Shown here one piece after another: positions 37,703 to 50,300 of a DNA stretch of 64,000 nucleotides (within the stretch, counting starts at the first letter, position 1; each line of letters begins with the position of its first letter). The notes below the pieces were generated by a model. That model ran no database searches. It was given only the letters and a program-made list of their open reading frames with translations, and was not told the origin of the DNA. The stretch spans positions 17,098,265 through 17,162,264 of the forward strand of contig CM119269.1 in assembly GCA_051294375.1 (NCBI GenBank), in the 5' to 3' direction. The translations under genes and the position numbers were made by a program. The DNA is from Paraspadella gotoi. Taxonomy: Eukaryota; Chaetognatha.

Positions 37703-39497
37703 ATGACGCTGAACATCAATGCGACGGATCTGACGTCAAACGCGACCGTCACGCCTCTTTCTAATTTCAAAACCTGGGAAAATTATCTCGATTACGCGAT
37801 CTTGAGCGTCATCCTCATTTTCGCTTTGTTTTCCAACGGAATTTCAGTCCAAACGTTTTGCGTAAGTATTTCGGAGCTGGTTTCCATATTGACTAATGAA
37901 AACTGATTAATTATACCGTCAAACATATTTAGAACAAAAAAGTGAGATCGAAATTGGGAAAAACTCTGCCAACTTATCTCATTATTCTTTGCGTATCCGA
38001 CTTTCTTCATTTGATTTTTAAAATTCCATTAAAGCTGAATAAGTAAGTCAATATTTACTAAGACTTTGGTTAGAAAAAAAATAATCTTGTGATTTTATTT
38101 TGTGCATAGGTACACACCTTTCGTGACGAATCTTCTATACAGCTGCGTTTATGGAAATGTGATTGCTGCAGTCACTTGCTCATTAAGTTAGAATACATAA
38201 TTACACATGGTGTACGCAATGTTAAGTTTAATTTATTTTAACTTTGTGAACTTTGTTACTTTTCAGGTCAGCAGATAACAGTTATAATCGCGGCTGAACG
38301 CTTCGTCGCCATATTTTTTCCCTTATATCTTTCTCGCATAAGTAATAAAGTTTCGTTGTGGATTTCCATAGGTATCTCTTTCGCTATCAGCTTTATCCAG
38401 GTAATGACGACAACAAAAAAATTATTGCATCCAATCGATACCTAAACTGCTAACGTTATTTTTAAGTGCGCGTATTTGCGAAAAGAAACTGAGAGTAAAA
38501 TTGTGAACATATTTTTAGGCGCTTTTTCGAAAAATTATACCGATCATGTTGAACAAGGATGGAACAGCGTGTGAAATTAAACCGGAATGGAAATACTTTT
38601 ATACTAAAGTTGGTGGGATACTGGGTAGTTGCAACACTTACCTTCTGCCAACGATGCTTGTCACGGGTAAATCTTGGGATATAACGGAATAAAGTGAAAA
38701 AAAAAGTTTTATTTTTTTTCCTATTTAGTAATTAACCTGGCACTGATTGCGAAACTCTTAAAGCTAAAAAAACAGAGCAAAGGAAGTGGCGACGCGCAAG
38801 TAAGAATTTCAAAGCATTTTTGATTAATTTGCTAAGACCAACTGGAAATACAGTAGAAAAATTTCCTTCTTATTTTAAAATACTAGGCGAAATTCTACTA
38901 AAAAATGAGGTTTATTTTTGATCAGTTGGCGGCTGCAAAAATGATCGTGACTTTGACGGGCGTCATTGCACTTTTAAACTGGCCACAGTGTATCGTACGA
39001 TTGTACTGCCTCATCAACGGAATGAAATACACTGCTTTCAAAGCTTTCCAACGGTTATATTGGTTGTCAATTTTGAATCATTCGCTTCATTTTCCCATTT
39101 ACGCTTTGACAGGTGGAGTTAATGACTCAAAATGAAAAAGTTTTTTTTGAAAAGGCATACATTTTTTATTTTTCAAAAATTTCATGAGAATTTTGTATGT
39201 TTGATTTTTTATGTTATGTCCTATTCTAACAGGCCAAGAATTCCGGCGTCAAACCATCAAGAACCTCAAACATTGGATTCCCTTTAAATCTTCTGAAGAC
39301 GATGAGTTAATGTCCGACAGCAGGTCTAACATTCTTCCTATACATTGTTTTCTAAGTTTGTTCTTTAAGGGCCCGAAACACCGGATCTCGACTGATTTTG
39401 GAAAGATTAAAATATTAATTTGTTTTAACTTTTAACCCTGATTAATTTCAGAAAATCCATGGACCTGTCCACGAGCAAATCGAATGTTTCCGATTGA
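37703..39497 (+). CDS. Rhodopsin-like (family A) orphan GPCR
   Basis: A seven-transmembrane G-protein-coupled receptor. Nine exons: 37703-37861, 37933-38042, 38110-38186, 38267-38400, 38519-38666, 38729-38799, 38926-39112, 39233-39323, 39452-39497. Sum 1,023 nt, 340 aa plus stop, all junctions in phase with GT/AG. The N-terminus has two sequons (NAT). TM1 is followed by N-K-K-V-R; TM2 has CVSDFLHLIFKIP; TM3 ends in ERF (126-128), the DRY/ERY-type switch, then VAIFFPLY. The second extracellular loop has a Cys (GTACEIKPEW) able to bond a Cys near the top of TM3. TM6 carries LLNWPQC. TM7 has HSLHFPIYALTG in place of NPxxY. A basic helix 8 (GQEFRRQTIKNLKHW) and a short Ser-rich tail follow. Likely a peptide or small-molecule receptor; ligand and subfamily unknown. 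The acceptor at 38,924-38,925 was chosen because the earlier AG leads to a stop. Confidence 0.85.
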
Positions 39498-39517
39498 ATT
39501 TAAGGAATACAAAACCA

Positions 39518-39523
39518 AATAAA
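39518..39523 (+). terminator. AATAAA polyadenylation signal, GPCR
   Basis: AATAAA 21 nt after the GPCR stop codon. A very short 3' UTR would result. No second signal was assessed. Confidence 0.5.
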
Positions 39524-40423
39524 AAACAAAGCAGATATAAAGGGAAATAAGGATCGGAACCGACCTGAGGAAAATCGAAAAATGAACATTTTATTAGTTA
39601 TTCTTCTACTTTTAATCGAAGAAAGTAACTTTTTATCCTTAATCTCGATAGACTTGACTTCGCTTAATTTTGTGGTCGATCGTCATGGTAACCTTAATCG
39701 ATGAATCTTATCAGAAAACTTATTGATTTTGTATTGTTTATTGCTAATACAATTTTGTCATACTATACTGATCATACGGTGAAATGAAAATCGTCGCTCT
39801 CCTCATAGTACACTCTGTTTTAAACCTATGATTGACACTTTCGGACCAATGGCATTATCTCTCATCGCATCCTAAAATTGACTCGCTTATCCGAACTTAT
39901 CACTGACATGTAAGTTGTATTACGACTTGGATCGAAAACGGAAATGGAATCAATAAATCTAATCTGGACAAATTGGAATCTGACTGGAACAGAATCTGGA
40001 ATCGCATGATCCGAAATGTCTAACTCATAATGTTTATCAACAGTGGTTGTCTTAACTTTGATTTTCTCTCAGACTTGAAAAGAACTGAGGAGAGCGATGT
40101 CTTTTCAATTTCAAATTACAACTTCTTGTCAGTGAAAAAATACACTGTGTCTGTGATGAAAATTGTCTCGGCAAATATATTTTGTTTTCGAATCAAAACA
40201 AAACTCTGACGCAAATCCGTTTTTGGTTTTTTTATTAATCCACTTTCCGCACTAAGATAAGCAACAAAACAAAACTAACGCTTTATAGAACTGTCTATTT
40301 TGCTATGTTAAGTTGGAAGAAGAATAAACAATATTTTCTACAGCCCCTCCCCAAAATATGATGCAACCACAAATCTTGATCGCATCTGTGCAATCGAAAA
40401 GGATTTCGCGCTTCTTAGATTTG

Positions 40424-40562
<139 letters not shown>

Positions 40563-41083
40563 ATAAACAGTAGACAAACAAACACAGAGATTGAGAGACT
40601 CTCAAGACAGTTTTAAAGGAAAGAGACGTTATAAAATTAATTTCCTCAAACAAGAAATTCAAATTTTCGCTGTTGATGACAAAAATCTCAACTTTATTTC
40701 CATGGAAATGTTTTTTTTCAAAGATGCGTCGTCAACTCATCATTTTTTTTTCCCTTTTTTTTCTTGTTCTTCATCATATCTATCATTTCTATCATTTCTA
40801 TCACGAATCGCACCTCGGATTTTATTTAATGTCTTCTTCCGGATTCTTTCGCCCCCAAAGTTCATCTTTATTCGGGGAAAGTGAGAGAATAAAGAGAAGC
40901 GGAGGGGGTGATGTGATGGTGGTTGAGGGGGGTGGTCTGGGGTGGAGGGATAGGAAGGGAGAGGGGGAAGAGAAGAAAAAGAGAATAGGAAGAGAAGAAA
41001 GAGAAAAGGGGGAAAAAGAGTAAAAGAAAGTAAGAAAAAACGAAAGAAAGAAAAAAGAAAGAAAGAGGAAAAGAAAGAAAAAT

Positions 41084-41194
<111 letters not shown>

Positions 41195-41964
41195 AGATAA
41201 AGAGTAAACGCGTGTCTGTCAAGGAGGACGAGGGGAAAAAATCGTGGAAAGGAGAAAATGGGAACGACGACGACGACGAACAACGACGACGAACAACGAC
41301 GACGAGGCGTCGTTTCCGCTGATGACGGAAACAATCATTAAGTTAATGTTGATTATGACGCATCTCCGCCGCTGCCTCCGCCGCCGCCTCCCCAAATGCC
41401 GCTGCCGCCGCCGCCGCTGCCGCCGAAAACCTCAGATCCTCGAACCGGCCCACTCGTTTCGGCCCACGTTAAAAAATCCCGCGATTCATAGTCAGAGAGA
41501 CTCGGAAGAAATATTCTTGCTTAACAAGGATTTGCTTTTGAAGAAATTGATGGAAACGAGGATTTTCACTTTTTATTTTTTACCTTTTATAAAAGACACA
41601 ATTTTTTTTATAAAATTAACTGTTTTAAATTTAAAGGCTAATCACCAAACAGCGTTTGGTTTGGTTTTTCATGGTCTTTCATTTTCAAAACAAAAGTGAA
41701 AAAACATTAAATTCCATTTTTGGATAGGATGACAAACATGAAATGATTATATACGTAATATACGTATTGTTTGTCGCTTGTCTCATGATACTGTTCTATT
41801 CGAAACCCAGGCGGAGCTGTCATCAAGTTTCTTATTTCTGTCAGAAATCTTCTCTTGGTTATTCCTGTGCTCTTCTTCATCAGCTCTCCCACTCTCTCTC
41901 TCTCTCTCACTCTCAACGACGACGAGATGCGAGCAGAGAAGAGAGAGGCAGAGAGATAGAGAGA

Positions 41965-42005
<41 letters not shown>

Positions 42006-42158
42006 NNNNNNNNNNNNNNNNNNNNNNNNNNNNNNNNNNNNNNNNNNNNNNNNNNNNNNNNNNNNNNNNNNNNNNNNNNNNNNNNNNNNNNNNNNNNNNN
42101 NNNNNNNNNNNNNNNNNNNNNNNNNNNNNNNNNNNNNNNNNNNNNNNNNNNNNNNNNN
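42006..42158. other. Assembly gap, 153 N
   Basis: A run of 153 N directly after a GA tract (41,970-42,005). Confidence 0.99.
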
Positions 42159-42949
42159 TCTCCACATTATCTGTTCTTTACCGATTTTTTCCTCTCTTTC
42201 ACACTTCTCTCGGCAGGATCGGTATCGTCGCCCCCTGGCCTTCATTTATAAGATTACTTTTTCTCTCTCATTCTTTCTTTCTTTCTTTTTTTATTCCGGA
42301 AAAGGAAAGAAGCGGGGAATAAAAATAGAAGACGCGGACGAGAGTTGGAAGGAAATTAGGAAGGGAGGAAAGGAGGAAAGAAGGGGGAGGTGGGAAAAAG
42401 TAAATTGCAACAATGAGGATTTAAGGATGAGAGGAAAGGAGAGAAAAATTCTAAACTAAAAGACAAACGAGATTGTTATGAAGTTTGTAGTACTTTAAAA
42501 AAAAAGAGAAAAGAATGAAGCACGTAAAATAAAAAAATTGACAAAAATTGAAGAAAAAGGAAATAATTTTAATTAAAAAAATAGAAAAGCAACAAGAGAT
42601 AAAAAAAAAACAGGAGATACAGAAAACAAAACGAAAGTCGGACGAGGGGACAAAAGGGAGTAAGAGAAAGAAAAAGGGCCACAAATTAGAAAAGGACAGG
42701 GGAGATAGAACTGAGAAAGTAAAACCAAAGGGAAAGAGGAAAGAGGAAAAAAAAAAAGAGGCGAGAGGAGGGTAGTAGAGGAAGATGGCGCTGACGAAAA
42801 TAATTAACTCTGTCTCGCGATGAGTCGCCGACGTCAGTGGACGGAGCAGCCAGACAAGCGAATCTCCGACCGCGTCTTCACGCCCCTAGCCCCAGCTGAC
42901 CACCCGCCTTCCCCTACCAACTCTTTCTAGGGATAAATCTTCCCCGAGA
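42159..42949. other. Purine-rich intergenic stretch
   Basis: Mostly A/G-rich sequence. Lys/Glu-rich open frames (42,548-42,775) reflect composition only. No gene seen. Confidence 0.55.
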
Positions 42950-43480
42950 GATGATTTTACATAAGCCGTATCATCCAAATTTCTCAGATCCGCTTCGTCA
43001 TGAGAATTGTCTTTTGTCTTTGTTCTTTGTATAAATTAAAACTAATTTTTTTCGATCCAGAAGCGTCAGGTACGTTTCGTGCTTCAATAGTCAAAGCTTC
43101 GGGTTCGTCTCGAAACAGAGTCCAGAGATCGGGAAATTCGTATTGTACAAGATTTGGATTCGCGTTCATCATCGACAACGAGTTGAAGCGGATGTGCCGA
43201 TTTGTGGCGGGGAGGGTNNNNNNNNNNNNNNNNNNNNNNNNNCGCCACAAGGCCACCGCTTCAACTCTTGTCGATGATGAACGCGAATCCAAACTTGACA
43301 AACGAATTCCCGATCTCTGGATCTGTTCGAGACGAACCCGAAGCTTTGACTATTGAAGCACGAAACGTACCTGACGTTTGGAATCGAAAAAAATAGTTTA
43401 ATAATACAAGAACAAAGACAAAAAGACAATTCTCATGACGAAGCGATCGAGAAATTTGATGATCGCTTCATGTAAAAATA
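42950..43480. repeat. Near-perfect palindrome centred on a 25-N gap
   Basis: Sequence from about 42,957 to 43,215 recurs inverted from 43,243 to about 43,475. Examples: CGCTTCGTCATGAG against CTCATGACGAAGCG, and ACGTTTCGTGCTTCAATAGT against its inverse near 43,355. The arms differ by small indels. The 25-N gap lies at the exact centre (43,218-43,242). No gene is supported. Confidence 0.9.
43218..43242. other. Assembly gap, 25 N
   Basis: Exactly 25 N at the axis of a palindrome. Confidence 0.99.
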
Positions 43481-43814
43481 TTTAAATCCATGGGATTCGT
43501 TTATTTTCCAGAGTTTGATCCTGCGAAGGTAGACTTGAATTAACTTCCTGACCACCAGAAGATTTTTAGCAAAATTCCAGAATGCGACAGACGGGTGGAA
43601 AAAAAAAATCTCATCGAAACCCTCACCTCTCTCAGTCTCACTCGCCTCATCTTTCACCCAACCGCCACCGCCTTTTCCCCACCACGCCCGCCACCCCAAC
43701 CCCTCCGCCCAAACGCCACATCTCTCGGACACCCAAGGCTCATCAGCGTTTTCTCCACCCACGTGTCAAAGGGAGAAAATTACATCCCATCGACTAAGAA
43801 TCATCCGCAGCAAA

Positions 43815-44028
43815 NNNNNNNNNNNNNNNNNNNNNNNNNNNNNNNNNNNNNNNNNNNNNNNNNNNNNNNNNNNNNNNNNNNNNNNNNNNNNNNNNNNNNN
43901 NNNNNNNNNNNNNNNNNNNNNNNNNNNNNNNNNNNNNNNNNNNNNNNNNNNNNNNNNNNNNNNNNNNNNNNNNNNNNNNNNNNNNNNNNNNNNNNNNNNN
44001 NNNNNNNNNNNNNNNNNNNNNNNNNNNN
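43815..44028. other. Assembly gap, 214 N
   Basis: A run of 214 N just before a CT tract (44,038-44,105). Confidence 0.99.
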
Positions 44029-44042
44029 ACGCGTACTTCTCT

Positions 44043-44097
<55 letters not shown>

Positions 44098-44189
44098 CTC
44101 TCTTTCTTAGACTCAAAGGGTTAATTTTTAATTGTTAAAGAATTCTTTTGTTTTAAACTGTTATTTTTGTTTGTTTTCAATTTTTAGTT

Positions 44190-44430
44190 GGATCTGATTA
44201 TAGCAGAAAACGGCTCTATAATTCACTTTGTCGGTCCGTTGGTCCCACAACACAATCTTGTCGGTTTATACTGTACATCACCATTTATATATTCCATGTC
44301 CATTCGCGAGAGATTACAAAAACCATATATTGTGAATATTGATGGTAAATTGTATTAAATCAAAAAGAGAATGTAAGCTTCTCATAACTGATTACCTGCT
44401 TACCGCTAAATGATCAAGGGCAGATTCGGC
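44190..44430 (+). mobile_element. MITE family M1, copy 3 (internally deleted)
   Basis: Begins GGATCTGATTATAGCAG, then CTATAATTCACTTTGTCGG, and ends GGGCAGATTCGGC. Compared with copies 1 and 2 the middle is shorter and diverged. The end structure matches. Confidence 0.7.
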
Positions 44431-44635
44431 ATTTCATGCGCAAACTTGTTTTATTTCTTCTTTACTTTCTTTCTTTTTTTGCCTTTCAACCGTTTCTCTC
44501 TCCTTTTTACTTGTTTCCTTTATTTCTCTATTTCTCCCTTCATTTTTTTTTTGTTTCTTTCCATTAAAGAGTTTCGTTTTTTCTACCCCTTTAACCTCTC
44601 CTTCTATTTCGACTCCCAGTTCTCTCTCTCTCTCT

Positions 44636-44640
<5 letters not shown>

Positions 44641-44709
<69 letters not shown>
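44641..44709. repeat. (CT)n microsatellite
   Basis: Perfect CT run of ~34 units, followed 100 bp later by CTC triplets (44,798-44,831). Confidence 0.95.
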
Positions 44710-44712
<3 letters not shown>

Positions 44713-44834
44713 CCTTACTCATTGGTTCACCGTCACCCAAAATATTTTTTTTGTTTTGTTCCTCGTTTTTAATCACAAGTCGACTTCGAAGTCCTTCCTC
44801 CTTCCTCCTCCTCCTCCTCCTCCTCCTCCTCACG

Positions 44835-45463
44835 TCAAAACAAAAGACTTCGGCGACACGAGAAAGAAATAAACCCGCGCGAGATGAATATTATTTTTTT
44901 ATGAATCGATTATCTTGATTAATCTTCGGGCTCTGAATTTTCGGGGAATAATTAATGGAGGACAGAAGGTGGGGCTGGAAGAATAGGGAGGTTATGAATT
45001 AGCGGGGGCGCCGTGGGGGGGGGCGCTCGGTTTGTTTTGGGTAGCAGAAAGAGGGGGGTGGGGGTACAAGGCGATGGAAATGGTTGGGTGAGAAAGGGGC
45101 ATTCCGAAAGGTGGGTCATAAGAAGCTGCGTGACCGAGAGCGGCGATGTGAATGTTTTATTAATTTGTTTTTGGTTTGTTTGGTTTATAAAAGATTGTAT
45201 TAGCATAGTAGTTTTTTCTCGCGTTAATCAAGATTTAATATTAACGTCGTCACGTTTGCTGTCGGCTACAATGTTTATTTATGTCAATGTCAAGTCGAAT
45301 TTAGGTTAAGTTTGTTGTACATGCCGACAATCGAGTTTGACACTTCCGAGGTCATTCTTGGTAACAACTAGCGAGTATTCGTGATGTTACAATAGGCTTC
45401 TACAACCAAAATCTTCATCGACTCTTGACGAATCTTAGAAGATGTGGAGGAATTGGGAAAGGA

Positions 45464-45525
<62 letters not shown>

Positions 45526-46328
45526 TCGACGACGACGACGACGACGACTTTTTTGTGAATCGCCGACAAGGGAATTCAAGGTCTGTGAGGAGGAAGAAGG
45601 AAAGCGAGGAAGATGGAGAAAGGAAAAGAGTAGGATGTGCAAGAAAGGAAAGAATATGAGGAAGAAATAAAGAGAGTAAAAAAAAGGGATTGAATTAGAA
45701 AAGTAAAAAAGAGAAAGAGAAAGAGGCGAAGAAGCTGGAGGAGGAATGAAAAGGCGGGAGAGAAGGAAAAGAAAGTGGCGAGAACTTTTAAGGTGGGAAT
45801 ACAAAATATCAAAAGAGTCGTAAAACGCGAAGAAAGGCGCGATAAAGAAAAGAAAAGAAAGGAGAAGAGGTCTCTCTAATACCGTAAAATAACAAGGAAC
45901 GTGACGCCATTAAACAATCGCTTCTCCGCCCATTTTCCTCCTTTTTTCTTATTTTCTTTTTATTTTTCCCGCCAAAACTTCTGTTTGTGTTTGTAACAAT
46001 GCTCAATTAGTAAAAGAAACATTAGAACATTGATAGAAGAGGAGATTTGAGATTTTTGAAAAGAGAGAAGAGAGAGAGAGAGGATGAGAGAGACCAGAAG
46101 AGAGAGAGAAGAGAGAGAGACAGAGAGAGGAAGAGAAGAATTAGACCAAAGAGACAAAGAGACTAGAGACAAAAGCCGCAATATATTTCACTCGACTTAA
46201 CTCGAAACCCGCTAGAGGAAAAAGAAAAGAACAAATGCCGGAGGAGATCCGGGACAATTCGTTATTCGCCATTATCCCCTTAAAAATCCCTTTTTAGTGA
46301 AATTCAATCGGAAAATTGATCATTAATA
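44835..46328. other. Intergenic before the BEL element
   Basis: Includes a G-rich block (45,000-45,070), a GAC array (listed), purine-rich DNA at 45,580-45,880 and GA tracts at 46,060-46,135. No exon recognised. Confidence 0.5.
45464..45548. repeat. (GAC)n trinucleotide array
   Basis: About 28 GAC units with a single interruption. On + it reads as an Asp run inside a 71-codon open frame, on - as an Arg run. No evidence that either is translated. Confidence 0.93.
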
Positions 46329-46337
46329 TAACTGGGG

Positions 46338-46409
<72 letters not shown>

Positions 46410-46655
46410 AAGAGAGAGAGAGAGAGGAAAAGTAGTTTCCGGGGAACATTGAATCTCTCTTTCCTTTTTATCAGGGATGAATTCTCGAGGCCGGCGAAAG
46501 AGAAAAAGGAAAAAAATGAGGTCCGGTCTCTCTCTCTCTCTCCTTCTCTCTCTTCTCTCTCTCTCTTTCTTTCTCTCTCTTATTTCACATGTGCACCCGT
46601 GGGAGCTTCGAAAATAAGTGCCTTCCTTGTCCCCTCTCTTTATTTCGGGTTCTTT
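46329..46655 (+). repeat. Left flank of BEL insertion (block L)
   Basis: TAACTGGGGGGGAAAGAG, GA tract, AAAAGTAGTTTCCGGGGAAC, TTCTCGAGGCCGG, CT tract, GAAAATAAGTGCCTTCC, TTTATTTCGG. The same order recurs at 59,770-60,064. The two copies differ by indels and tract length. Confidence 0.85.
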
Positions 46656-46659
46656 CACC

Positions 46660-47345
46660 TGGGAAATGAAGGTGATGGTGTTTATCTTTCAATTTTCTCT
46701 TGTCATCCTCACTTGTATGTTTCAGCTTTAAGCGTATAAGACCTTGTAACAATTTTTTCTTTGCTCTTTATCTCAATTTCATTCACTACTTTATACTCAT
46801 ATTGTCGTTTCTTACTATTTTTTATGCATCTTTCCGCTTTTTCAGTCATGTTAGAGAGTTTACCTTGACCGTCCTTCCAAACGCCTCTTTACGGGCTATG
46901 AAGTCCTTCCGTCATTCATGTCAGCCACTTACTCACCAAACTTCCTAGATCAATGCCACGAGACAGCCCACTGAGACACTGCCAGTCCCAAGAGACTCGC
47001 TGGCGCAAAGGAAGCACAGAATGAGGCCACACATCGTCACATACCTCCTCAGACTCTACTATGACTCAGTATCTAGCAGAGACGGCGTTCGCAAGGCTTC
47101 GACACCCTCGCCTCACGGACTTAGGTTCCTTCGCAAAGCTTCCTTCGATCTTTCCCACACCGCTACAACGTTGGCGCGCCGTGCAGACGGGCGCGACGTA
47201 GGGGCTGGTCGGACGAAGACGCTGCCCATTCCGGTGAGACGCGAAGGTAATGACCAAGGTTTCAACTCTAGTAGTAAGCTCTGACGGAGTCGAGACAGCG
47301 CGATGGCGCGTCACGAGACCAGTTATTGTTCTAGTTCTCGACACT
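46660..47345 (+). repeat. 5' long terminal repeat of BEL/Pao element
   Basis: The segment ACCTTGACCGTC..CTCGACAC (46,860-47,345) is repeated at 59,038-59,523. Weaker similarity extends upstream to about 46,660 (TGGGAAATGAAGG, TGATGG). Shared words include TTTACGGGCTAT, CAACTTCCTAGATCA-like, ACAGCCCACTGAGACACTG and AGCAGAGACGGCGT. The left edge is the least certain part. Confidence 0.75.
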
Positions 47346-50300
47346 AAAAGCCATGAGCCTTCTTATTTGATTGGCACATACCGACGTGCCTGTTATAGAA
47401 ATACAGTAGCATTCGGATTATTAGATTTAGATTATGTAGATATTCATTTTTTTCTTCTTTTTAATCGGAATACTATATATTTTATCCTTTCAAATCCCCC
47501 CTCGTGTGACATGGCCTTTCTGCACCGGGAGATGTACGGATGACCTTTCCAGAGAAAGCAGGGAAGCAGTGCTCCACACAGCAATTTGTGCCTCGCAGAT
47601 GAGACCCTCTTCCACATCGTATTCAACGACTCCATTGTACAGCGGAGAAAACCGGCATTCTCCGCCAAGATCGATATCGTCCGCCAATTAGCAATGTAGG
47701 ACGGCTTAGAGGCAAAGCTTCAAATTGCTCAGCAGATAAACCGCCAGCAGTGATTGATGTACCAAACCCTCTTCTGAACTTCCGCGCGATCGGAGAGAAC
47801 GGCAGGTAGATCCTCCAAACCAATCCCCGATATCCTTGCGACAACCCTTACCATTTCTATTGACCGAAATACGAAACGTTCTCGAATCATACCTGGGGGG
47901 GGAGGTCCTTAGCGGCGCAAGGAGACCCAGCGTCCGGCGCGCGGCGCTCGCGTCCGCGCCTTTGGATGGGGCGGATGGGTATGGACCCCTATACTTTGGG
48001 GGGGGGAGGAGACATGCACGAAAGATCCGAGTGACGAAATACTCCAACGCTGGGAGGAGCAGCGACAGCTACGAGATTAAGATGAACCGTCGCATTAGAA
48101 CCACGGTCTTCCGTATCACGGCTTCCCACCTTCGTACCGCTTTTTAGGACCCATCTCGCACATAGCTACGACAGGAAGGAATCGATGTCGTGGATTCATG
48201 AACAGCGCCGACAGTCGTTCGGCCGTCAGCGACGGTGAGGGGGGGGGGGGGCTACGGGGGGCACATTCAACGGCCTGCCGCCTCGACACGAGAACCACTG
48301 GAGGACGCCAACTGCGAGCGACAGACGGTCAGCGGGACGACAACGGGGGGGTTCTTCTGAATCAAGGCCGTCGGGCCTCCGCGAGGCGGAAGTTGGTTAC
48401 AGCGCAGCTAGCCGTACCGAGGTTTGGAGGCTACTGATGAAGAGGTGGATGCGACGGAGAAGTCGTTACGACAGCGAGTGAACAGCAAGGCGTTCGAGGT
48501 CAGATAGCGGCAGCTGAGTACTCGGCGCGGGGGGGGGTCGGGAGCAGAACAGAGCGAGGTACATGAAGCGCGCGAGGGCGCTGCTCGGATAATGCATCTC
48601 GTCGCAAACACGTTATAGCTCGAGCGAGCTAACTGACAACGGAAGGATCAACAACTAAGAGTAGCTTGAAGCAGTTACGTACAAAGCGACCGACCGAAGA
48701 GTCAGCTGCCATTAGAAAGTGCCACCGACCTTCTGCGGCACGAACCATAAGCGTCTCTATACGCTAATGCGCCGGGGTGAGAACTTTGACAATCTCACGT
48801 TGAAGGGATTGACACCTCCTCGTGACTCCGTCTCGCCAGAGAACCTTTTCGGCCGCGAAAATATCAGCCACCGTCGGGTCTTCGCTACGTTAACCTCCCT
48901 AGGCAGAATGCCTCTCTGCCAATTTGAAGCCTTTACGCAACAGCAGAACCAAAGCTCCAGGCAGAAGAGAGAGAACAAACAGCGCAAGGAGAGAATCAAT
49001 ATGAGTAGGATTTGTCATAACAAAACACAAGAAAAAGAGCTACGGTATGGCTCCTCAGTACTTCTTGCACAAGAAGAAGAGAGAGATCAGGATGGCGAGA
49101 ACTCTAGCGAGGATGGCATGCAACAATAGAAAGGATGGGAGTTGAAATCGGCGACAAACGCATGCTAAGAGCAGCCACCGCGGTACTTCCTCAAGCAACC
49201 ATCCGCCAACATTTTGAAAACCCTCACCTGAACAAAGAAGTGCCGCCGAGACAAAGTAGAGAACACTACCGGCATCGCGGCGATCCGACAATTCGCAACG
49301 TCAAATTACAAAGCCTTGACCGACCTATAATACGCAGGTTAGAACAAGAGTCTGGCGAAGAAGACGCATAGCCGCGCGACATGGACACCCTTACAGCGAA
49401 GGTGGGGAAAGCAATGGCAGACAGGAATCGATACCTGAGCCCCTCCTCGATTACACTTGCCGCGCCAGCAGTCCGCCCACTGCTAACCCCACAGTTGATG
49501 AATATTGTTATTTCACAGTCAACCGAATAGCAACCATCCGATGTTGAAGGATCTTCGCCCTTGAGGAAGTCTTCATGAGCGAAGATGCAAAAATAAGGTT
49601 GTTTTGAGAATTCATATGCAACAATGGGAATCGCAATGTCACTAACCAGCATTACTGACCAGATGCGTCACCAAGAATACGCTTGTTTGGCGGGTCATCG
49701 GACACAAACGAAATTGCAGAAATATTTCCAGCCGACAACGATTATGCGAAGCACGGTGCACCGAAGCTAATCACACATGCTGACGAAAAGAGATTTGGCC
49801 GACCGCCCACTGCTTATCCCCTCATGCAGATGCTTCAGAATTGCCTCGCTGGCGGGAAACGCCACCGAAAGCGAAACGACTACATCATGACGGCGATTAC
49901 CCGCTTGAGAAACATCGTCTGGGATTCGGAAAGCGAAAGGCCGGATCCGCCCGAATTTAAACAGAGATATACGATCATTGCGGAGATTCTGAAACAAAGT
50001 TTCCCCAATCGAAGAAAAATTCGCTGAAGATCAACTTCCGAGAAGTTATAGATATTATTATCAGGAAGGAAAATAGAAGCATTACGAATTAATTGAATTC
50101 CAAAAATGACCTTTTTAGCAGTAAAATCCGCTCTATACTACAGGAAAAGAAGTTACCTCGCACTCGACGTCTAAACGGGGGCAAGCGGTTTGTTGGCATT
50201 CCAGCTAAGCTCCACCAGATCGATTTCAAACGTGGGGCGCCGCCCGCCTTCCCAGAGATGAACAACGAATGAATCTTTCGATTCCCTGATGACTCCGAAT

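Noticed and set aside
41244-41699. 151-aa open frame after the GAAA array
   Set aside because: The first third is CGA/CCG triplet repeat and the rest has no recognisable motif or supported splice context.
45444-45659. 71-aa poly-Asp protein
   Set aside because: GAC microsatellite translated. Equally open on the other strand as poly-Arg.
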